A stretch of 5,538 bases of DNA, taken from contig CAJGDF010000129.1 in NCBI GenBank assembly GCA_904502105.1, forward strand, positions 1 through 5,538, read 5' to 3'. Both the position numbers and the translations under genes were made by a program. The stretch comes from an uncultured Clostridia bacterium (lineage in GTDB: Bacteria; Bacillota; Clostridia; Oscillospirales; UBA644). The notes under the pieces are model-generated. The model had not been told where the DNA came from. It saw only the letters and a list, made by a program, of their open reading frames with translations, and did not search any database. Shown here piece after piece: positions 1-5,101 of the stretch; the stretch's first letter is position 1; each line of letters starts with the position of its first letter.

Positions 1-456
1 TATGTCCGTAAAATGCTCAGCGGTTCAGATAAAGTTGCCGTTTATATCAATACCTGCGGTGTCGAACTTGAAGAGTGGGCATCAAAAAAAGAATCCGATC
101 CTCTTGAAGGATTTATTGCCGATGCGATAAAGCTTGCATATCTTTATCATCAGGGTAAGCCTTTCAGAGAGAAGATCAAACAGGATGTTTTCCCCGACGA
201 CGGACATCTTGCAGCGCTCAATCCCGGTTCTCTTGAACAGTGGCCGATAAGCGAACAGAAAAAGCTTTTTGAAATGCTTGGCGGCGAAGATGAGGTTAAG
301 GAAAAAATAGGTGTTACTCTTGCCGAAAGCTTCTTGATGCACCCGACAAAGAGTTCCTCCGGTGTTTATTTCCTTTCCGATGTTGAATACGAAAACTGCG
401 AGCTTTGTCCAAGACTTACTTGTCCTAACAGACGCGCAAAATACAAAGGTGAATAA
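1..456 (+). CDS. Vitamin B12-dependent methionine synthase activation-domain-like protein (5' end outside window)
   Basis: The frame is open from base 1, so the gene begins upstream and 151 C-terminal codons are visible. The ATG at 13 is internal, because the family conservation already runs through it. The visible part carries the stretch NPGSLEQWPISEQKKLF followed by IGVTLAESFLMHPTKSSSG, which matches the pattern of the cobalamin-dependent methionine synthase (MetH) activation domain. In MetH this domain binds S-adenosylmethionine for reductive reactivation of the cobalamin. Here it appears to be a free-standing or C-terminal domain, as is common in Clostridia. It ends with three cysteines spaced C-x2-C-x4-C (codons at 397, 406 and 421) and a basic tail, which MetH itself lacks and which may bind metal or an iron-sulfur cluster (inference). 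A methionine synthase reactivation role is plausible but unproven, and no metH gene is visible. The gene converges on feoB and is followed by an intrinsic terminator. Confidence 0.72.
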   Translation, partial: YVRKMLSGSDKVAVYINTCGVELEEWASKKESDPLEGFIADAIKLAYLYHQGKPFREKIKQDVFPDDGHLAALNPGSLEQWPISEQKKLFEMLGGEDEVKEKIGVTLAESFLMHPTKSSSGVYFLSDVEYENCELCPRLTCPNRRAKYKGE

Positions 457-461
457 TTCAG

Positions 462-495
462 AAGAAGACAGATTGTATTATCTGTCTTCTTTTTT
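462..495 (+). terminator. Rho-independent terminator of the activation-domain gene
   Basis: A 12-bp perfect stem (462-473 with 480-491) closes a 6-base loop and runs into six T residues at 490-495. It begins five bases after the stop codon. On the minus strand there is no good T-run after the hairpin, so it is a weaker candidate for terminating feoB transcripts arriving from the other side. Confidence 0.88.
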
Positions 496-511
496 GTAAA
501 TGTATATAGCT

Positions 512-2335
512 TTACATTGAGAATATTTTTGCTGTCAATGATACTGCTGAACATACTGCGAAGCCTATAACAGTCGGTATTATAACAGATAATACCGCCC
601 ATTTAAATCCCGCTTCTTTTTTTATTGTTGCAATGGTTGTGGCACATGGCCAATGTAATAATGAGAATAGCGTAAAGCATATAGCCATTACAGGGTCCCA
701 TCCGTTTTGAACCAGTAATTGTTTTAACACAGAAAGATCCCCTATATCCACTATCGTATCGGAAGCGGAATAGATCATTGATGTTATAGGCATTACGATC
801 TCATTAGCGGGGAGTCCAAGCAAAAATGATGTTAAAACCGTTCCGTCAAGTCCTAAAAAATAACCAATAGGATCGAAAAATCTGCATATGTAGGATATTA
901 TTGTCTGCCCGTTTATTTCAGTGTTTGCTGTCAACCAAATGATAGCTCCGGTGGGTGCCGCAACAGCGATTGCTCTGATCAAAACTTTTAAAGTTCTGTC
1001 CAACAGCGATCTGACGATTATATTTTTCATCTGCGGTTTTCGGAACGGCGGCATTTCGAGAACAAACGACGAGCTTTTACCCTTCAGCAGTGTTTTTGAC
1101 AGTAATTTTGATACTGCAAAAGATATAATGATGCCGAATAAAACTATTACCGTTAATATCAGGGCCGAAAACATAGATGAAAATACGGTTCCGTCCGAAA
1201 TAAAAAACATCGTGATTATTGCTATAAGTGTTGGAAATCTTCCGTTGCATGGAACAAAACTGTTTGTTATTACAGCAATCAATCGTTCTCTCGGTGAATC
1301 GATTATTCTGCATCCGATAACTGCCGCCGCATTGCATCCGAATCCCATGCATACAGTCAATGCCTGTTTTCCGCATGAACCGCATTTATGAAAACATTTA
1401 TCGAGGTTGAACGCTATTCTCGGTAAATAACCGATATCTTCAAGCAACGTAAATAACGGGAAAAATATTGCCATAGGCGGAAGCATAACCGATATAACTG
1501 TTGCGGTTGTTCCGAATATGCCCGAAATAATAAGACCGCATATGGTGTCGTTTATTGGGCTGTTTAAAAGCCATTGGGCTATCGATGATTGTATTATCCC
1601 AAAAGCCCTTGAAAGCAATTCTGAGGGATAATTTGAGCCCACAAGCGTTAACCAGAATATAAGTGCAAGGAAAACAGTCATTAACGGTATTGCGGTATAT
1701 TTGCCCGTTAATATTGAGTCGATCCTTCTGTCTCTTGAACGCGGAGAAATTTCTCCGTATACGCATTCTTCTGCAATTTGCTTTGCTTTGGCATTAATAT
1801 CCGTTATTTCTGCGCAGCTTACCTCTGATTTTTTTCGGAAGGTGCGTATTGCCTCAATAAGCAGTGTGATGTCCGACTTTTTTCTTGCATTTATTTTTAC
1901 TGTTTTAACATCAAGCAGCCTCGAAAGTTTTTCTTCATCTATTTTTATACCTAACTTTTCGGCTTCTTCGTTGAAATTGATGCATATAATAATATTCGCT
2001 GTGATTTTCAAAATCTGCAGAACAAGTGTTAAATTCCGTTCGAAGCACGTTGCATCGCATACGCACACAACAATATCCGCTTTGCCTGAATTTATGTAAT
2101 CTCTTGTTACCTCTTCTTCGGCAGAACAGGGGATAAGTGAATAACTGCCCGGCAGATCAATGCACGAAAATGCTGTTTTTCCGTCGTTGTATTGACCGAC
2201 AGCAGTCTCCACGGTCTTACCTGTCCAATTCCCCGTGTGTTGATTGAGTCCCGTTATAGCATTGAATACGGTGCTTTTACCTACATTCGGGTTTCCCGCA
2301 AATGCTACTGTTTTTATGTCGTTCATTTCAGTCAT
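512..2335 (-). CDS. feoB: Ferrous iron transport protein B (FeoB), clostridial type
   Basis: FeoB is the membrane Fe(II) permease with an N-terminal G-protein domain. With the chosen start it has 607 residues, at the short end of the family. Residues 14-22 are the P-loop GNPNVGKST, Thr41 lies in the switch I region (WTGKTVE), and 60-63 is DLPG (G3). G4 reads NFNE (120-123) instead of the usual NxxD. A helical linker leads to the membrane domain from about residue 215, with many hydrophobic segments. The two gate motifs are GFGCNAAAV (Cys334) and NSFVPCNGRFPTLI (Cys363), a variant of the GCNVPA and CSARLPVY forms of the E. coli type. The C-terminus (CATTIATIKKE and a last membrane helix) looks complete. 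The start at 2335 overlaps feoA by 8 bases; ATG at 2326, one base after the feoA stop, gives 604 residues and is equally credible. Neither start has a Shine-Dalgarno sequence, so translational coupling to feoA is likely. Upstream in-frame ATGs lie inside feoA. Confidence 0.95.
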   Translation of the reverse strand: MTEMNDIKTVAFAGNPNVGKSTVFNAITGLNQHTGNWTGKTVETAVGQYNDGKTAFSCIDLPGSYSLIPCSAEEEVTRDYINSGKADIVVCVCDATCFERNLTLVLQILKITANIIICINFNEEAEKLGIKIDEEKLSRLLDVKTVKINARKKSDITLLIEAIRTFRKKSEVSCAEITDINAKAKQIAEECVYGEISPRSRDRRIDSILTGKYTAIPLMTVFLALIFWLTLVGSNYPSELLSRAFGIIQSSIAQWLLNSPINDTICGLIISGIFGTTATVISVMLPPMAIFFPLFTLLEDIGYLPRIAFNLDKCFHKCGSCGKQALTVCMGFGCNAAAVIGCRIIDSPRERLIAVITNSFVPCNGRFPTLIAIITMFFISDGTVFSSMFSALILTVIVLFGIIISFAVSKLLSKTLLKGKSSSFVLEMPPFRKPQMKNIIVRSLLDRTLKVLIRAIAVAAPTGAIIWLTANTEINGQTIISYICRFFDPIGYFLGLDGTVLTSFLLGLPANEIVMPITSMIYSASDTIVDIGDLSVLKQLLVQNGWDPVMAICFTLFSLLHWPCATTIATIKKEAGFKWAVLSVIIPTVIGFAVCSAVSLTAKIFSM

Positions 2336-2558
2336 TGTCGTATAATAATATTTTGTCCGCATCATTGTTTCTGACGGCGTAAACTGCACCTTTAACAAAA
2401 TATGCCTTTGGATCACCGAGCGGACTTTGTGTTAAACAAAATACTGTTTCTTCGGGTGTAAAACCAAGATCTGATAATCTCATTTTTATCAGACATTGCT
2501 CCGATATCTCAAAAATTCGCCCTTTTTGACCCGGAAAAAGAGTTTTCATCGTTTTCAT
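2328..2558 (-). CDS. feoA: Ferrous iron transport protein A (FeoA)
   Basis: This is a 76-residue small cytosolic protein of the FeoA family, with an SH3-like fold, which acts with FeoB in Fe(II) uptake. The sequence shows the family pattern: an N-terminal G-x-x-G-R-I turn (PGQKGRIFEI), a central MRLSDLGFTPEETV segment equivalent to the usual R-L-x-x-L-G-(I/F)-x-x-G motif, then a hydrophobic strand region (AYFVKGAVYAVRNNDADKILL) corresponding to the usual R..EA..I ending. Length is typical. The start at 2558 is supported by the purine-rich AGGAAA at 2565-2570, six bases before the ATG; a second in-frame ATG at 2549 has no ribosome binding site. The stop codon overlaps or abuts the start of feoB, giving a two-gene operon in the standard order. 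Confidence 0.9.
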   Translation of the reverse strand: MKTMKTLFPGQKGRIFEISEQCLIKMRLSDLGFTPEETVFCLTQSPLGDPKAYFVKGAVYAVRNNDADKILLYDND

Positions 2559-2589
2559 TTCGCTTTTCCTTTCTTTTTCTTACTACGCT

Positions 2590-2608
2590 ATTATATTCTC
2601 CAATTATA
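2590..2608 (-). promoter_or_regulatory. Possible -10 elements for feoAB
   Basis: Reading the minus strand upstream of feoA there are two exact TATAAT hexamers, at 2595-2590 and 2608-2603. Neither has a good -35 box at 16-18 bases; the best is ATGACC, 4 of 6 matches, 15 bases upstream of the second hexamer. The operon must start in this gap, since the neighbouring gene is divergent, but the exact promoter is uncertain. A poor -35 box would fit activator dependence. I see no clear Fur box. Confidence 0.35.
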
Positions 2609-2629
2609 TATTGTGATACTTTTGGTCAT

Positions 2630-2646
2630 TTTCGACAAAATCGAAA
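2630..2646. repeat. Inverted repeat in the feoA/HEAT-protein divergent region (possible operator)
   Basis: TTTCGA (2630-2635) and TCGAAA (2641-2646) form a perfect 6-bp-arm inverted repeat around CAAAA. Imperfect extension by CAT/ATG on the outside is possible with a 2-base bulge. It lies 17 bases upstream of the rightward -35 box and just upstream of the candidate feoAB promoter, where a dimeric regulator could act on either side. The regulator is unknown; the sequence does not match the classical Fur consensus. Confidence 0.35.
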
Positions 2647-2663
2647 CAATGCGAATAAAACTC

Positions 2664-2692
2664 TTGACAAACAGCGGGATAAGTTATATAAT
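2664..2692 (+). promoter_or_regulatory. Perfect consensus SigA promoter for the HEAT-like gene
   Basis: TTGACA at 2664-2669 and TATAAT at 2687-2692 are both exact matches to consensus, separated by exactly 17 bases. The predicted transcription start is about 2699-2700, giving a leader of roughly 26 bases that contains the ribosome binding site AAAGGATG (2711-2718) before the ATG at 2726. This predicts strong constitutive transcription unless a repressor acts. Confidence 0.85.
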
Positions 2693-2725
2693 ATAATATA
2701 TAGATTACTTAAAGGATGAATTATT

Positions 2726-3208
2726 ATGGCAGAGAATAAAGATGCGGTAAAAACCACTGATACAGTAACTAACGATAAAGATACAAAAAAAGTTGAAAAA
2801 GCTCCCAAACAGAAATCCGATAAAGAGCTTAAAGCTGAAAAACTCAAAAAAATGCTCGAAGGTCGTACCGATTTCGAAGCAAAACTTATCAAGTCTATTG
2901 TTAAGGGCAGATTCGGTCTTGTAGACAAGAGCCTTCTCAATAAAGATAAAGAAGTTATTTTCACCACTATGCGCATTATCGGCGAGCTTCGTGTTGACAA
3001 ATATGTTGACCCCATTGCTCAGGTTGTTTGCGATGCTGCTGATCCCGCTTTCCGTAAGACCGCTGCTGAATCTCTCGGCCTTATGAAAAATACCCGCGCT
3101 CTTTTCCAGCTTATTAAACGTATGGAGATCGAAAAAGATCCCGCCGTTCTCGCTGCTATTAAAGATGCTATCAGAGCTATCCACAATAAAGAAGCAGAAG
3201 CTGAATAA
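2726..3208 (+). CDS. HEAT-repeat-like hypothetical protein
   Basis: This 160-residue protein belongs to no specific family that I recognise. Residues 1-46 are strongly charged, rich in Lys, Asp, Glu and Thr, and probably disordered or partly helical. From about residue 50 the chain becomes a series of paired helices: 74-105 (KEVIFTTMRIIGELRVDKYVDPIAQVV), 106-133 (DPAFRKTAAESLGLMKNTRALFQLIKR) and 138-153 (DPAVLAAIKDAIRAI). The D-P-x-h-R/L-x-x-A-A-x-x-h-G-x-h spacing is typical of HEAT or PBS-lyase-type repeats, which usually serve as protein-binding scaffolds. There is no signal peptide or membrane helix, so it should be cytosolic. The perfect promoter, the ribosome binding site AAAGGATG, codon choice rich in CTT, GCT and CGT, and a strong terminator suggest an abundant, single-gene transcript. 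Function is unknown. Confidence 0.82.
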   Translation: MAENKDAVKTTDTVTNDKDTKKVEKAPKQKSDKELKAEKLKKMLEGRTDFEAKLIKSIVKGRFGLVDKSLLNKDKEVIFTTMRIIGELRVDKYVDPIAQVVCDAADPAFRKTAAESLGLMKNTRALFQLIKRMEIEKDPAVLAAIKDAIRAIHNKEAEAE

Positions 3209-3241
3209 TCTTTTTATTTAACAATCTATTGAAAAACATTT

Positions 3242-3281
3242 ACTCCCCAAAAGGCTTTTCTTTTGGGGAGTTGTTTTGTTT
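3242..3281 (+). terminator. Rho-independent terminator, possibly bidirectional
   Basis: A perfect 12-bp stem (3242-3253 with 3260-3271), rich in C and G at its core, has a 6-base loop and is followed by TGTTTTGTTT. It terminates the HEAT-like gene. The T-run overlaps the stop codon of the convergent ylzJ-like gene at 3280-3282. On the minus strand the same hairpin is followed by TAAATGTTTTT, so it may also stop transcripts from the tepA operon. Confidence 0.88.
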
Positions 3282-3483
3282 AAAGATATTCAGTTGGATC
3301 TGTGGAAAAAAGGACATCGTCCTCTTCTTCGTCGCGTCTTCGGTAAATAGACGGTATGCCGTTTTTTGTTCGTATGAATTCGTTTGCGTGTGTTTGCTTG
3401 TGTTTAGAGTTTGTAAAAAGAATTCGTTTTTTGTTTTTTGACGGCAGGATGTATTCCTGCGGTGTTACGGAATGAATGATCAT
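3280..3483 (-). CDS. YlzJ-like small protein
   Basis: This 67-residue protein starts [13 protein letters not shown] and ends [10 protein letters not shown], which fits the two conserved ends of the YlzJ-like family (an N-terminal MI-x-(Y/H)-x-x-x-P-x-E segment and a C-terminal LLSTDP-x-x-YL segment). The middle is basic and then acidic (RRRDEEEDD) and poorly conserved. Function of the family is unknown. The ATG overlaps the tepA stop codon in ATGA, so translation is probably coupled. In Bacillus, ylzJ also lies directly after the tepA/ymfB gene, and this context strongly supports the call despite the small size. No signal peptide or membrane segment is visible. Confidence 0.75.
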   Translation of the reverse strand: MIIHSVTPQEYILPSKNKKRILFTNSKHKQTHANEFIRTKNGIPSIYRRRDEEEDDVLFSTDPTEYL

Positions 3484-4106
3484 TTTGTCAGCTCCTCCAA
3501 TTTGTCAAGTGCATGCTTCAATCCTCCCACTTCGTCTATCAGGCCTTCTTTAACAGCTTCCTCGCCGCCGAGCATTGTCCCGACATCGGACATCAGTTCT
3601 CCTGTTGAAGTCATAAGTTCTCGCAGCCGTTCGGGCAAAATATTCGAATTTTCAGTTATAAATCGGGATATTCTTTCTTGCATTTTGTCAAAATAAGAAT
3701 ATGTTTGAGGAACGCCCACAATAAGCCCGTTCATTCTTACGGGGTGAAGCGTCATTGTTGCGGACGGTGCAATAAATGAGTATTTTGCGCTTACCGCAAG
3801 CGGTACACCGATCGAATGTCCGCCGCCTAAAACGAGCGATACAGAAGGTTTTTTCATGCTGTTTATCATTTCCGCTATTGCAAGACCTGCTTCAACATCA
3901 CCTCCGACTGTGTTAAGAATAACCAAAAGTCCTTTTATCTGATCGCTTTTTTCTATTGCAACAAGAGCGGGAATGACATGTTCGTATTTAGTTGTTTTAT
4001 TTTGTGAGGGTAAAATGTAATGTCCCTCGATTTGTCCGATAACAGTCAGACAGTGTATTCCTGATGTTGTTACAGAACCGCTTTCTTTAATTTCTTTTTC
4101 GTTCAT
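3480..4106 (-). CDS. tepA: ClpP-like serine protease TepA (YmfB family)
   Basis: This 208-residue ClpP-fold protein has the TepA signature: [17 protein letters not shown] (65-81), [14 protein letters not shown] (94-107), [20 protein letters not shown] (117-136) and a C-terminal [15 protein letters not shown] (181-195). The catalytic triad by analogy with ClpP is Ser98, His121 and Asp174. It is about 35 residues shorter than Bacillus TepA, mostly at the N-terminus. In Bacillus this protein was first described as a translocation enhancer and later linked to degradation of small acid-soluble proteins in spore outgrowth; whether this holds here is inference. The start is the only possible one, because an in-frame stop lies just upstream, yet no Shine-Dalgarno sequence precedes it. 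The ylzJ-like gene follows with a 4-base overlap. Confidence 0.92.
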   Translation of the reverse strand: MNEKEIKESGSVTTSGIHCLTVIGQIEGHYILPSQNKTTKYEHVIPALVAIEKSDQIKGLLVILNTVGGDVEAGLAIAEMINSMKKPSVSLVLGGGHSIGVPLAVSAKYSFIAPSATMTLHPVRMNGLIVGVPQTYSYFDKMQERISRFITENSNILPERLRELMTSTGELMSDVGTMLGGEEAVKEGLIDEVGGLKHALDKLEELTK

Positions 4107-4224
4107 CGTAGTTTTATTTTATCGCATTTCGCCAAAAATATACACGGATTATTCTTCTTTGTTTGAAAAAAATACTGTTGTCAATCTGTGAAATTGATTG
4201 TCAAAAAAATAAAGGAGAAATACG
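4107..4224. promoter_or_regulatory. Divergent intergenic region between tepA and the LGFP-like gene
   Basis: On the minus strand, TAAAAT at 4121-4116 is a 5-of-6 match to a -10 box placed only about 10 bases before the tepA ATG, which would give an almost leaderless mRNA. The matching -35 (TGTATA) is poor. A perfect TTGACA exists on the minus strand at 4184-4179 but has no -10 at the right distance. On the plus strand the LGFP-like gene has an excellent ribosome binding site, AAAGGAGA at 4211-4218, but no convincing promoter. Confidence 0.35.
4178..4204 (+). repeat. Direct repeat TTGTCAA x2 upstream of the LGFP-like gene
   Basis: TTGTCAA occurs at 4178-4184 and again at 4198-4204, 20 bases apart, which is about two helical turns. 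A related TGTGAA lies between them at 4187-4192, and CAATC (4182-4186) with GATTG (4196-4200) makes a short inverted repeat. This could be a regulator site, but it may be chance in AT-rich DNA. Confidence 0.25.
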
Positions 4225-5073
4225 ATGAACAAAAAACACAAAATATTCAGCCGATGCATAATTGTTTGTATAACCCTTGTTTTTGTTCTCGGAGCATTGC
4301 CGATGAATGCTGTTGTCGTTCCGAATGCTCAGAGCTCAACAAACACAGGTCTCGGCGCTGCGGAATACAGGGTAGGTCAAATGGGTGATGCAATTGCTGA
4401 TGCGGGACGGGGAGCTCTCGATGCTGTTTCAAACGCCTTTCAGGGTGCTTTTGATATGTTTGATGATGGATATAACCCGACATCGCATGTTGTAAACGAA
4501 AACGGTTATTATTCTCAAACGTATACCAATAAAAACGGCAGAAACGCTTCGATATATGTAGATGATGCCAATAAAGCTTATTCTGTCGGATACCCGATAT
4601 ACGATTCTTGGAATACAGTTGGAGGCATTGAAAAAACAGGTTATCCTACAGCCAATGCATATGAGGTAGACGGTAATTATTATCAGAATTTTACAAACGG
4701 ATATGTGCGTTATGCTGACGGCGAAGATCTGACATTTGTTCCCTCAAAAAGAGTTAACGAAAAGGGCATTGAGATCCCTTTCACCAATGCAGCGGCGCGT
4801 TCTAAAGATAATATAAAGAACAATAACAATACGGATATCTCTGACAGGCGTTCTGTTGACAGCACCGATAATATAACAAAAAATGCCGACAACAATAAAA
4901 CCGATCATTCTAATCTTTCAGGTACAGGAGCGGATTCTTCGGGCAGAGCCGGTTCTCTTGAGTCAACGAGCGGTATCAATCCATTTCTTGCTATAATCGG
5001 GCTTATAATTCTTGCGGCTGCGGTGATTTTGATCGTCTCTCTTTCAGTTGCCGCCTCGAAGGATAACAGTTAA
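4225..5073 (+). CDS. Secreted, membrane-anchored LGFP-like domain protein
   Basis: This is a 282-residue surface protein. Residues 1-29 are a signal peptide: basic start (KKHK), hydrophobic core 11-25, possible cleavage after Ala29. Residues 42-80 are an Ala/Gly/Asp-rich, probably helical, segment. Residues 94-167 contain aromatic-rich units with GYPIYDSW and GGIEKTGYPTANAYEVDGNY followed by YQNFTNGYVRY, which resemble LGFP repeats (usual form W...GG..G.LG.P....... G..Y..F..G.I). LGFP repeats are found in cell-envelope proteins of Gram-positive bacteria and are thought to help attach them to the wall. Residues 187-248 are a low-complexity Asn/Ser/Asp/Thr linker, and 254-277 is a membrane helix followed by SKDNS. 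The C-terminal helix is not an LPxTG sorting signal. The ribosome binding site AAAGGAGA, seven bases before the ATG, fixes the start. A CHAP-like gene follows 28 bases downstream, probably in the same operon. Confidence 0.78.
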   Translation: MNKKHKIFSRCIIVCITLVFVLGALPMNAVVVPNAQSSTNTGLGAAEYRVGQMGDAIADAGRGALDAVSNAFQGAFDMFDDGYNPTSHVVNENGYYSQTYTNKNGRNASIYVDDANKAYSVGYPIYDSWNTVGGIEKTGYPTANAYEVDGNYYQNFTNGYVRYADGEDLTFVPSKRVNEKGIEIPFTNAAARSKDNIKNNNNTDISDRRSVDSTDNITKNADNNKTDHSNLSGTGADSSGRAGSLESTSGINPFLAIIGLIILAAAVILIVSLSVAASKDNS

Positions 5074-5101
5074 CGGGGCGGAATCATCCTTTCGGGCGTT
5101 G

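Noticed and set aside
921..1391. Open frame of 156 codons on the plus strand
   Set aside because: It is a shadow on the opposite strand of feoB; the minus-strand protein has clear FeoB motifs across the whole region.
2336..2416. 27-codon N-terminal extension of feoB
   Set aside because: It lies inside feoA in another frame, has no ribosome binding site, and precedes the normal FeoB start close to the P-loop.
2559..2725. Fur box in the feo control region
   Set aside because: I could not find a sequence close to the GATAATGATAATCATTATC consensus; the inverted repeat present has different arms.
2705..3184. Open frame of 159 codons on the minus strand, opposite the HEAT-like gene
   Set aside because: The plus strand has the perfect promoter, ribosome binding site and terminator. 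The minus frame gives a Phe/Ser-rich product of antisense type with no family features.
4179..4184. Perfect TTGACA on the minus strand as a tepA -35 box
   Set aside because: No -10-like hexamer lies 16-19 bases downstream; the nearest candidate is about 25 bases away.
4188..4388. Plus-strand open frame starting 37 bases before the LGFP-like gene
   Set aside because: It has no ribosome binding site, runs out of frame through the signal peptide region, and gives a Cys-rich product typical of a shadow frame.
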